Shown here one piece after another: positions 43,358-51,437 of a DNA stretch of 64,000 bases (the first letter of the stretch is position 1; each line of letters opens with the position of its first letter). The stretch lies in assembly GCA_017458265.1 (NCBI GenBank), contig JAFTFV010000051.1, positions 1-64,000 of the forward strand. The letters run 5' to 3'. The stretch comes from Bacteroidales bacterium. Lineage in GTDB: Bacteria; Bacteroidota; Bacteroidia; Bacteroidales; UBA932. The notes under the pieces were generated by a model. That model had not been told where the DNA came from and searched no databases. It saw nothing but the letters and a program-made list of their open reading frames with translations. Position numbers and translations under genes: made by a program.

Positions 43358-44512
43358 CTAGAAGTCAGAAACCACGTTCATGTAGTTGATAAATGCCTCG
43401 TACGGGGTATCGTAGGGGTTGAAATACTTGTGGACCTCTCCGTCAGAGAAGAACTTGGTGCACATGTAGTAGAAGTGGTCGCTCTCCTGGAGATGGCCGA
43501 AGTCTTCCCAAAGGTCGGGGTCTCCGACGATGGAGAGCTTTTCGGTCATGGCGTAGACCTTCTTGAAGGCCTCGCTCTGGAGTTCGTTACCGAGCCATGC
43601 GGTGACGTCGCGTTCTTCATCGGCCCAGGAGATGGGATCCTCTACGTCGATGTCGGAGACGGGTTTGTGCTTCTTGACGGCCTCTGCAGGGGTTACGAAG
43701 CCGAAGGTTCCGTCCTTGATGACGGCGTCCGGGAGGGCGCGGAGGAAGTCGAAGATGCCGCTTTCTGCGCTCTGGTGTTCGCCGAAGGTCTCATAGTCCA
43801 TGAACAGGTTCACGATGTCTCCGTCCTTTGCATTGTCCTTGAGCCAGCCTACGTACTGGTCTGCGGTGACGTGGTTCTGCGTGAAGCGGAATGCGATGTC
43901 GTCGGAGAGGCCGTAGTTGCGGAGGAGGACCTTGAGGCGGGGCTGGGTTGCTCCGGTGTAGACGAAGTTGGGGCTCTGCCAACCCATGATGTGGCGTGCG
44001 CCTTCGGTGAGGATGGTCTTGTAGCCCATGCTGTATACCATTTCGCCGATTCCGTTGGAGTAGATGAGCTCCGTGTTCCTGAAGGTGACGGGGGCTGTTC
44101 CAAAGAGTTCTTCGATCTTTGCGGCATGCTTTGCCACCTGATGACGGAACTCGGATTCGCTTCCGAGTGATGCCAGGGAGTGGTAATAGGTCTCTGCGAG
44201 GAACTCCACGCGGCCGGTTGCCGCAAGGGCGCGGAAGGAGTCGATCACCTCCGGGGCGAATCTCTGGAACTGCTCCAGGGCGCTGCCGGAGATGGAGTAA
44301 GCCACCTTGAACTTGCCCTTGTTCTGGTTGATGAGATCCAGGATGATCTTGTTTGCAGGAAGATAGCACTTCTGGGCCACACGGCGAAGAATGGTCCTGT
44401 TTGCAAAGTCATCGTAATAGTGGGAGTCCTTGCCTATGTCAAAGAAACGGTAAAGGCGAAGCCTTGTGGGCTGATGGACCTGGAAATACAGGCAAATGCT
44501 CTTTGTTGCCAT
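43358..44512 (-). CDS. Glycoside hydrolase family 57 (alpha-amylase-type)
   Basis: A 384-residue GH57 enzyme acting on alpha-glucans. The catalytic nucleophile Glu lies in FRNTELIYSNGIGEM and the acid Asp in LFMDYETFGEHQ; the N-terminal YFQVHQPTRLRLYRFFDIG is the family start. The gene ends at a TAG after NYMNVVSDF, but the frame continues for 37 Lys-rich codons (43357-43244), so the protein is probably shortened by a nonsense change. The catalytic domain is complete. The gene lies 6 bp after the GT4 gene in the glycogen operon, and Bacteroides has the same GH57-GT-GDE set. Confidence 0.9.
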   Translation of the reverse strand: MATKSICLYFQVHQPTRLRLYRFFDIGKDSHYYDDFANRTILRRVAQKCYLPANKIILDLINQNKGKFKVAYSISGSALEQFQRFAPEVIDSFRALAATGRVEFLAETYYHSLASLGSESEFRHQVAKHAAKIEELFGTAPVTFRNTELIYSNGIGEMVYSMGYKTILTEGARHIMGWQSPNFVYTGATQPRLKVLLRNYGLSDDIAFRFTQNHVTADQYVGWLKDNAKDGDIVNLFMDYETFGEHQSAESGIFDFLRALPDAVIKDGTFGFVTPAEAVKKHKPVSDIDVEDPISWADEERDVTAWLGNELQSEAFKKVYAMTEKLSIVGDPDLWEDFGHLQESDHFYYMCTKFFSDGEVHKYFNPYDTPYEAFINYMNVVSDF

Positions 44513-44518
44513 ATTATC

Positions 44519-45808
44519 TTATTTTACTACTGATTCATAAACTTTCTTGAGCTTGGCGCAGGCGCCATTCCATTTGAGGGCGTTCACCTCGTCATATCCC
44601 ATGCGGGCGCTGAACTTGGCCAGTGCGGGATAGTTGAGGAGGGCGTAGATGTCATCGGCCATGGCGTCCACATCCCAGAAGTCCACCTTGAAGGCATAGC
44701 TCAGTACCTCTGCGGCGCCGGACTGCTTGGAGATGATGGAAGGAACGCCCGTGCGCATTGCCTCAAGAGGGGAAATGCCGAAGGGTTCAGATATGGACGG
44801 CATGACATACACATCCGACAGGGCGAACATCTTCTGGACGTCCGCACCGCGGAGGAAGCCGGTGAAGTGGAAACGGTCGCTGATGCCAAGACGCGCAGCA
44901 TGGCGGATGGCGCGGTTCATCATGTCACCGCTGCCGGCCATGACAAAGCGTACGGCCTTGGTGCGCCTCAGCACCTTTGCTGCTGCCTCGATGAAGTATT
45001 CAGGGCCTTTCTGGTAGGTGATACGGCCAAGGAAAGTGACGACGGGTTCCTTCACTCCCCTTTCGACCTCGAGGTTCTCACGGCCGCTGAAATCAACGGC
45101 ATTGTGAACCGTGACAACCTTTGCGGGATCTATTCCGTAACGGTTGATGACGATGTTGCGGGTAAGGTCACTCACGGTGACGACGCGGTCTGCGACCTGC
45201 ATGCCCTTCTGCTCGATGGCGAAGACGCGGGTGTCGATGTTGTCGACGGAGCCGCGGTCGAAGGATGTGGCGTGCACGTGAATCACGAGGGGCTTGCCGG
45301 TGAGTTCCTTTGCTGCGATACCGGCATAGTAAGTGAGCCAGTCGTGAGCGTGGATGACGTCGAACTCATCCTTCCTCTGGAGGGCGATTGTGCCGCCCAC
45401 CATGGCGTAGCGTGCAACTTCCTCCATGAGGTTTGCACCGTACTTGCCCGAGAACTTGAACTTCTGGCCATAGGAGATGGAGAAGTCCTTTACCTGGCGC
45501 TTGCGCTCTTCCTCCACGAGCTTGGAGAACTCCTGGGGATCTGCGTAAGGTACCATATTGGAGCCGATGTGGATGAATTTCACCTTGTCCAGATATTCCT
45601 CTACGGATTCGGAGACGGTGTCTACGGCCACATCCGATGCGTTTATGATGGTGGTAGCGCTCTGGTCTTCGTCTCCGGAGGCGGAGGGCATCACGAAGAG
45701 GGTTTCAACTCCGTTGTGTGCCAGACCCTTTACGATACCTTCACAGGCTGTTCCGAGACCGCCTGCGATATGGGGAGGGAACTCCCAGCCGAACATAAGT
45801 ACTCTCAT
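44519..45808 (-). CDS. Glycosyltransferase family 4 protein of the glycogen cluster
   Basis: A 429-residue GT-B enzyme. The N-terminal MRVLMFGWEFPPHIAGGLGT has the glycine-rich loop shared by starch and sucrose synthases, and the C-terminal domain has VTFLGRITYQKGPEYFIEAA and SEPFGISPLEAMRTGVPSI with the nucleotide-sugar E-x7-E. It may elongate or prime alpha-1,4-glucan; the exact donor is unknown. It is 3 bp from the debranching-enzyme gene and 6 bp from GH57. Confidence 0.88.
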   Translation of the reverse strand: MRVLMFGWEFPPHIAGGLGTACEGIVKGLAHNGVETLFVMPSASGDEDQSATTIINASDVAVDTVSESVEEYLDKVKFIHIGSNMVPYADPQEFSKLVEEERKRQVKDFSISYGQKFKFSGKYGANLMEEVARYAMVGGTIALQRKDEFDVIHAHDWLTYYAGIAAKELTGKPLVIHVHATSFDRGSVDNIDTRVFAIEQKGMQVADRVVTVSDLTRNIVINRYGIDPAKVVTVHNAVDFSGRENLEVERGVKEPVVTFLGRITYQKGPEYFIEAAAKVLRRTKAVRFVMAGSGDMMNRAIRHAARLGISDRFHFTGFLRGADVQKMFALSDVYVMPSISEPFGISPLEAMRTGVPSIISKQSGAAEVLSYAFKVDFWDVDAMADDIYALLNYPALAKFSARMGYDEVNALKWNGACAKLKKVYESVVK

Positions 45809-45811
45809 TGC

Positions 45812-47740
45812 TTATTCCTCCCTGTATTTGTCGATAAGCCAGTTAATGTTGAGAAGTGCGGCGGTGGTCATTGCAGAAGAAATGACACCGTGCGGCTCGT
45901 GGGGCGGGTCTCCGTCGTAAAGTTCGGAGAAGCAGCCCACTCCGTGCTTGGAAAGGTCTTCATAGAAGCCTTCGGTGAGCCATTCGGCCCTCTTGATAAA
46001 GTTCCTGCCCATCATGTTGAAGCTGGCATAGCAGTACTGGGAGAGGAGGAAAGGCCAGGCGCTGCCGTTCTGGTAGGCCTCGTCCCTTTCCAGCTGGTTG
46101 CCTTCGTACACGCCCTTGTAACGTATGTCCCTGGGGCTCAGGGTGCGGATACCGCGGCGGGTTACAAGTTCTGCGTTCACAACCCTCATCACGGAGCTGA
46201 TGACTTCGTCGTCCACGGGCTTGTAGTCCAGGGAGACGGGCCAGAGCTGGTTGGGGCGGAGCTCAAGGTGCTGGCCGGCGTTGTCTACGTAATCGGCAAG
46301 GAAGCCGAGGTCTGCGTTCCAGAACATGGGCTGGAAATTCTTCTCGATAAGTTCCTTGACCGGAGCCCAGCGCTTTGAGAAGGCGCTGTTCTTGCGGTCG
46401 TTTGCAAGTGCGAAGCATATTGCGTTGTACCAAAGGGCGTTGGTCTCTACCTGATAGCCGGCGCGTTCAGTGACTGCACGGCCGCCGATGTAGGCGTTCA
46501 TCCAGGTAAGGGCGACGCCGTCCATCTGGGCCCAGAGAAGGCCGTTTGGCTGCATTGCAACCTCTGCACGCACACCGGGAAGGTAGCTTTCGATTACGCT
46601 CTTGAGGGTGTCTCCGTACTTTGCCCAGACGTGTTTCACATCGCCTGTATACGACGCATACTGCTGGAGCGTGACGGCAAGGTAGAGAGGTGCCTCCACC
46701 TGCGTGGTGCGCTTGGTGAGGCGTTCCGGCTCGTCTTCGATGAGGTTGTCCAGGATTTCCTCGAACTCCTGAGGGTCGTTCTTACCGTAAAGAGTGAGGC
46801 CGGCGAGGGACTGGAGCGTTTCGCGGAGAAGTCCGGTGTAGCCCCAGCTGTAGCCTGAGACTATCTGCTTGCGGCCCTTGTTCAGGCGGATGAGGGAATC
46901 GGCATTTTTCACCAGCTGGTCATGGAAGGAAGTGATGGGGCCGATCTTGTCGACTGCGGCGGTGAACTTCCTCTTGAGGCCGGCGGGGGTGACGGGATCG
47001 CCTGCGGTGGCGGCGAAGACGATGGAATCTCCGGCGTGGAGCTCTGTCTCGAAGGTGCCGGGGACCCAGAGGTCTTCACGGCAGTCGAAGCCGCGGCGCA
47101 TTTCGTCGGAGTAGGTTACTCCCTTGTACCAGACAGGGTTGTACTTGAACGTGCTGGCACTGGTGGAGAGCTGGAGGTTGAGGTTCGGGAAGCCCTCATA
47201 CATGCGGAAAGCCGCTCCGTTTGCGACAGCGTCGAAAGCGGTGCGGGCTTCGGAATTCTCGTGGGTAAGGTCATGGACGCGGCGGAATGCCAGGAATGGC
47301 TTCAGCTCCAGGGTTACCTTGGCAGGTGCCTCCAGCAGTTCATAGCGGAGCATCAGCTGGTTTGTGTCCGGAGTGAGGACGATGGATTTCCTGAATACGA
47401 TTTCACCGATTTTGTAGGTAACGGCGGGGACCGGGTCTGCGTCGAAGTCTACGATGTACTTGTGACCGCGGGGCTCATAGATGTCTCCGTAGCAGTGGAT
47501 TCCCAGATTGAAGCGCTTGCCCCTGAGGGTAAGGCTTTCGTCCAGGGAACTGAGGAGGATGTAGCGGAAGCCTCCGAATGCGTCAACCGGGACTGCGAGG
47601 AGACCGTGGTAGCGCCTTGTGTTGCAGGTCACGATGGACGTGTTGCTGTAGGCTCCGGTCTTGTTCGCAAGGATGATCTCCCTTTTGAGCGAATAGGAGA
47701 GGTTGACCAGTTCAGACTTGTTGAATTTCAAAAAAGCCAT
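45812..47740 (-). CDS. Glycogen debranching enzyme (GDE, amylo-alpha-1,6-glucosidase, GH133)
   Basis: A 642-residue GH133 protein. The N-terminal GDE domain reads EIILANKTGAYSNTSIVTCN followed by TRRYHGLLAVP, and the (alpha/alpha)6 catalytic domain has LIRLNKGRKQIVSGYSWGYT and PNGLLWAQMDGVALTWMNAY. A C-terminal YQNGSAWPFLLSQY segment closes the barrel. It removes alpha-1,6-linked glucose from glycogen limit dextrin. The neighbouring genes in both directions act on the same polymer; spacing is 3 bp downstream and 10 bp upstream. Confidence 0.92.
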   Translation of the reverse strand: MAFLKFNKSELVNLSYSLKREIILANKTGAYSNTSIVTCNTRRYHGLLAVPVDAFGGFRYILLSSLDESLTLRGKRFNLGIHCYGDIYEPRGHKYIVDFDADPVPAVTYKIGEIVFRKSIVLTPDTNQLMLRYELLEAPAKVTLELKPFLAFRRVHDLTHENSEARTAFDAVANGAAFRMYEGFPNLNLQLSTSASTFKYNPVWYKGVTYSDEMRRGFDCREDLWVPGTFETELHAGDSIVFAATAGDPVTPAGLKRKFTAAVDKIGPITSFHDQLVKNADSLIRLNKGRKQIVSGYSWGYTGLLRETLQSLAGLTLYGKNDPQEFEEILDNLIEDEPERLTKRTTQVEAPLYLAVTLQQYASYTGDVKHVWAKYGDTLKSVIESYLPGVRAEVAMQPNGLLWAQMDGVALTWMNAYIGGRAVTERAGYQVETNALWYNAICFALANDRKNSAFSKRWAPVKELIEKNFQPMFWNADLGFLADYVDNAGQHLELRPNQLWPVSLDYKPVDDEVISSVMRVVNAELVTRRGIRTLSPRDIRYKGVYEGNQLERDEAYQNGSAWPFLLSQYCYASFNMMGRNFIKRAEWLTEGFYEDLSKHGVGCFSELYDGDPPHEPHGVISSAMTTAALLNINWLIDKYREE

Positions 47741-47750
47741 ATGGACATGT

Positions 47751-49748
47751 TTAAACTTTCTTCAATACCTGGGCCGAACGGGCGGGAAGATACAGGTACA
47801 GGGTATGGTCATATTCCTGCGGACCGTTGGGGTTCTTTCCGGGCACGGCAACGTGATGTTCCCCGTTTCCAAGCCTTGAGAAGCCGTTATAGACTTCTTC
47901 ATCGCTGTCGAGAACATTCACCCAATCTCCCTCGGGGGCGCTGAAGCCATAATCGGCATAGGACCCTGCGGGGGAAAAGTTCAGCGCAAAGATACAGCTT
48001 TTCCTTCGGAAAATCAATACTTTCTTCTGTTCATCGGCAACCAGTATCTGAGGCTTCTCCGAAAGGAGGTTTTCTTTGCGGATGAGGTGGACCATGGCGG
48101 CGTCGAAATCGCGGAGGGGGCCGTAGCGGAGGAGGTCGTTATCGGCAAGGGACCACTGGCGGCGGGCATATTTGTAGGACCAGCCGTTTCCTTCGCGGGG
48201 GAAGTCTATCCATTCGGGATGGCCGAACTCGTTGCCCATGAAGTTCAGGTAGCCGTCCCCTGCGGTTGCGGCGGTGACGAGGCGTATCATCTTGTGAAGG
48301 GCTATTCCCCTGTCCACCAGGTCATTCTGGGAGGCCTTGTTCATTGCGAAATACATCTCCTTGTCCATGAGGCGGAAGATGATGGTCTTGTCGCCCACGA
48401 GGGCCTGGTCATGGCATTCGGCATAGGAGATGGTCTTCTCTTCGGCGCGCTTGCCGGTGAGTTCCCACCAGATTTCGCCCATGGACCACTGCTCGTCGCT
48501 CTTTTCCTTTATCCACTTGATCCAGTGGTCTGCAACGCCCATGGACATGCGGAAGTCAAAGCCCACGCCGCCGGCCTCGAAGGGGGCGGCAAGGCCGGCC
48601 ATTGCGGAGACATCCTCTGCTATGGTGAGGCCGTTGGGATTCATTTCCTTGACCAGCATTGTGGCAAGGGAGAGGTACGTGACAGCGTTTTCATCGACAC
48701 CCTGGTCAAAGTAGAGGGCGTAATTGCCGAAGTCCTTGCCAAGGCCGTGGTCCCAGTAGAGCATGGAGGTGACGCCGTCAAAGCGGAAGCCGTCGATGTG
48801 ATACTCTTCCATCCAGTACTTTACGTTGGAGAGGAGGAAGTACTTGGTTTCGTCTTTGCCGTAGTCGAAGCAGCGGGAGCCCCATGCAGGGTGCTGGCCC
48901 TGGGGGCCGCTGTAGAAGTATGTATGGTCCGTGCCGTCAAACTCGGAAAGGCCTTCAGCAGTGTTGCTTACACTGTGGCTGTGGACGATGTCCATGACCA
49001 CGGCGATTCCCTTTCCGTGGGCGTCATCGACCAGGGCCTTGAACTCCTCAGGAGTGCCGAAACGGGAGCTCAGTGCATAGAAATTGGACACCTGATAGCC
49101 GAAGGAGCCATAGTACGGATGCTCCTGGAGGGCCATTATCTGGAGGGTGTCATAGCCAAGCGCCTTCACGCGCGGGAGGACGTCCCTGCGGAACTCTTCG
49201 AATGTTCCAACCTTCTCCTTCTCTGAAGCCATGCCGATATGGCACTCGTAAATCATGGGATGGGGGCGCTTCCCTGCATGTTTATGCTTCCACTGATAGG
49301 GCTTTTCGGGTGCCCAGACCTGGGCGGCGAAGACCTTGGTCACGGGGTCCTGGACTACGCGGGTGGCATATGAAGGGATACGCTCTCCCCCGCCGCCGGG
49401 CCATTCTATGTACAGTTTGAAGAGGTCTCCGTGGTGGAGGAACATTTCGGGGAGTTCTATCTCCCAGTTGCCCTTTCCGGTGGGCTTCAGGGCATAGGCA
49501 TCGGTGCGTTTCCAGTTGTTGAAATCGCCGATGAGATAAATCTTTGAGGCGTTCGGGGCCCATTCACGGAACACCCAAGAGCCATCATTCTTGCGGTGGA
49601 GACCATAGAAAAGATGATTGTTCACGGCATCCCTCAGGAGTCCGTCACCGGCAATGTGTTTCTTCATTGCGGCAATGCGTTCATGCCTTGCCTCGATTGC
49701 ACCCTTGAAAGGCTCCAGCCAGGGGTCGATTTCGTAAATCTGTTTCAT
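47751..49748 (-). CDS. glgB: 1,4-alpha-glucan branching enzyme (GH13)
   Basis: A 665-residue branching enzyme of the eukaryote-like GH13_8 type. CBM48 (NHLFYGLHRKNDGSWVFREW, IYLIGDFNNWKR) precedes the barrel with the catalytic Asp in GFRFDGVTSM, Glu in LTIAEDVSAM and Asp in SYAECHDQALVG. It makes the alpha-1,6 branches of glycogen. The stop of xseB lies 1 bp upstream, so the gene is read from the xseA promoter. Confidence 0.93.
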   Translation of the reverse strand: MKQIYEIDPWLEPFKGAIEARHERIAAMKKHIAGDGLLRDAVNNHLFYGLHRKNDGSWVFREWAPNASKIYLIGDFNNWKRTDAYALKPTGKGNWEIELPEMFLHHGDLFKLYIEWPGGGGERIPSYATRVVQDPVTKVFAAQVWAPEKPYQWKHKHAGKRPHPMIYECHIGMASEKEKVGTFEEFRRDVLPRVKALGYDTLQIMALQEHPYYGSFGYQVSNFYALSSRFGTPEEFKALVDDAHGKGIAVVMDIVHSHSVSNTAEGLSEFDGTDHTYFYSGPQGQHPAWGSRCFDYGKDETKYFLLSNVKYWMEEYHIDGFRFDGVTSMLYWDHGLGKDFGNYALYFDQGVDENAVTYLSLATMLVKEMNPNGLTIAEDVSAMAGLAAPFEAGGVGFDFRMSMGVADHWIKWIKEKSDEQWSMGEIWWELTGKRAEEKTISYAECHDQALVGDKTIIFRLMDKEMYFAMNKASQNDLVDRGIALHKMIRLVTAATAGDGYLNFMGNEFGHPEWIDFPREGNGWSYKYARRQWSLADNDLLRYGPLRDFDAAMVHLIRKENLLSEKPQILVADEQKKVLIFRRKSCIFALNFSPAGSYADYGFSAPEGDWVNVLDSDEEVYNGFSRLGNGEHHVAVPGKNPNGPQEYDHTLYLYLPARSAQVLKKV

Positions 49749-49749
49749 G

Positions 49750-49938
49750 CTATTCCTTGTCCAGAGAGTCTATTTTTTCCTTCACGCTGCGAAGATAGTC
49801 GCGGCACTGTTTGAGCAGTTCCCTGCTCCTGCCCACAAGGGCGTCTATGTCATCCAGCTTTGTTTCCGGATTCTCCACCTTGGCGGCTATCTCTTCCAGT
49901 TCCGCTATGGCTTTTGCGTAATCAAATTTTTCGCTCAT
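49750..49938 (-). CDS. xseB: Exodeoxyribonuclease VII small subunit
   Basis: A 62-residue protein: MSEKFDYAKAIAELEEIAAK, VENPETKLDDIDALVGRSRE, LLKQCRDYL. The two-helix pattern is that of XseB, which packs in several copies on XseA. It overlaps xseA by 4 bp and is followed by glgB after 1 bp. Confidence 0.93.
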   Translation of the reverse strand: MSEKFDYAKAIAELEEIAAKVENPETKLDDIDALVGRSRELLKQCRDYLRSVKEKIDSLDKE

Positions 49939-51278
49939 GCTATATTGACTTTTTGAATATCAGTTTTGTCGCTGTAGACCTCATCTACCTTTGCGGTGAG
50001 GGAGCCGTCAGAAAAACGCACTCCGATGCGGTCTCCCTTTGCCACGCGGCCGACGGTCTTAAGAACCTTGTTGTCCTTTCCGGTTACAAGTACGTAGCCA
50101 AGGGACAGTATGTTGCGGGGGTCCGTTGCCGTGATGCGGGCCTCCCTGAGGGCGAGGTCCGACACTGCAAGGGAATGCTTTGAGAGTGCCGCGAACTTTA
50201 TCCTGTGGGCGGCGGCCTCAGAGAGTTTTGCCGTGTCTGAATACTTTCTGAGGAGCCCCCTGGAAACGCGGCCTGCAGCCTTCTGGAGGGCGGTTTCAAG
50301 GGCTCCGATACGGCGCGATATCGCCAGCGAAATGCTGTTTTCACAGCGCTGCACCTTGAGTTCCATGGCCGATATCTTCCGCGCGCAGGCATTCGAAATC
50401 CGGTCCTGAAGGGAGTCGATTACGGAGTCCTCTTCGCGGTATATGTTCAGGAAAAGATCGGCAAGGGCGGTTGGGGTCTTGACGGCCTGGGAGGAGACCA
50501 TGTCGGCAATGTGGACGTCCTTGTCATGGCCGATGGCCGTGATTACCGGCACCTCGCACTCTGCGATTGCCATGGCAAGACCTTCGTCATCGAAGCAGGA
50601 GAGGTCCGTTTCGCTGCCGCCTCCGCGTAGGATGAGGATGGCGTCGGAGCCGCTCAGGGAAGCCTTGGCGATGGCTTCGGAGATGGATGCCGGGGCGTCT
50701 GCGCCCTGCATGCAGGCCTCAAAGAGACGGAGGTCGAAGACGTAACCTTCAGGGTTCTGTATCAGGTGATTGCGGAAATCCTGGTAGCCGGCGGCGGTCT
50801 TGGATGTGATTACGGCAAGATGATACGGGATGCGCGGAAGTGCAAGCTCCTTCTGCATGTCCATGTAGCCGTCCTTCTGAAGACGCTCTATGATGCGTTT
50901 CTTTTCCAGGGCCTTCTCCCCTACCGTGAATGCCGGGTCTATGTTCTCTATGTAGAGGCTTATGCCGTACAGTTCGCTGTAATTGACCTTGACCTGTACA
51001 AGGACGGTGATTCCGGCCTGCAGCGGCTGGCCGGTTTCGCTCTCAAAAAAACGCTTCAGCGGAAGATACTTCCAGCTCCATATCATGGCGCGGGTTTCGG
51101 CAATGAGCTTGCTGCCGCGGGACTCGCTCAGAGTAAGGTAGCAGTGTCCGTTGGCCCTTGGGCTCCATGAACTTATCTCTGCCTTTACCCACACCGGCGC
51201 CTGGAAAGCATTCGCCACGGTTTCCTTAACCGCGGCGAGCAAAGTGCTCAGTTCCAGATATGATTCCTCCTTTCCCAT
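49935..51278 (-). CDS. xseA: Exodeoxyribonuclease VII large subunit
   Basis: A 447-residue XseA. The N-terminal OB-fold has QAPVWVKAEISSWSPRANGH followed by CYLTLSE; the catalytic region has LAVITSKTAAGYQDFRNHLI and DAILILRGGGSETDLSCFDD, and a coiled-coil part follows. It degrades single-stranded DNA together with XseB. The ATG at 51278 (MGKEESYLELS) is chosen because it fits the family start and because the promoter at 51286-51317 lies between it and the earlier in-frame codon. It leads the 13-kb glycogen operon. Confidence 0.93.
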   Translation of the reverse strand: MGKEESYLELSTLLAAVKETVANAFQAPVWVKAEISSWSPRANGHCYLTLSESRGSKLIAETRAMIWSWKYLPLKRFFESETGQPLQAGITVLVQVKVNYSELYGISLYIENIDPAFTVGEKALEKKRIIERLQKDGYMDMQKELALPRIPYHLAVITSKTAAGYQDFRNHLIQNPEGYVFDLRLFEACMQGADAPASISEAIAKASLSGSDAILILRGGGSETDLSCFDDEGLAMAIAECEVPVITAIGHDKDVHIADMVSSQAVKTPTALADLFLNIYREEDSVIDSLQDRISNACARKISAMELKVQRCENSISLAISRRIGALETALQKAAGRVSRGLLRKYSDTAKLSEAAAHRIKFAALSKHSLAVSDLALREARITATDPRNILSLGYVLVTGKDNKVLKTVGRVAKGDRIGVRFSDGSLTAKVDEVYSDKTDIQKVNIA

Positions 51279-51285
51279 AACCCTA

Positions 51286-51317
51286 CAAATGTACTCAAGA
51301 TTCTTCACAAAAGCAAA
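51286..51317 (-). promoter_or_regulatory. Promoter of the xseA-glycogen-ribF operon, possibly leaderless
   Basis: Minus strand TTTG (51317-51314), 20-bp spacer, TACATTTG (51293-51286): full consensus. Seven nt separate the box from the xseA ATG. Confidence 0.65.
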
Positions 51318-51331
51318 AACCCTTTCGCCCG

Positions 51332-51437
51332 CGTGCAGCAACTTATTAATCTATAGTCCATTATCCAATATCCCCAAGGAGATTTTCCCTTGGGAAAAAC
51401 ACGCAGCACGCTGAGGGACAATTACTTACGCATCACG
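51332..51437. repeat. REPIN-like element, decayed copy (106 bp)
   Basis: The right end TTACGCATCACG (51426-51437) includes the helicase stop codon; the left end CGTGCAGCAA (51332-51341) lacks 2 bp of the 12-bp consensus. The core CCCAAGG (51373-51379) and CCTTGGG (51388-51394) lies 31 nt from each end, exactly as in the 56121 and 58087 copies. The outer part of the palindrome has lost pairing. Confidence 0.6.

Noticed and set aside
43358..43360. Reassignment of TAG as a sense codon, suggested by the GH57 amber codon
   Set aside because: rplY, xerD, the HIT gene, alr, the metallopeptidase gene and the GT3/GT35 fusion all end naturally at TAG, so amber is a normal stop here.
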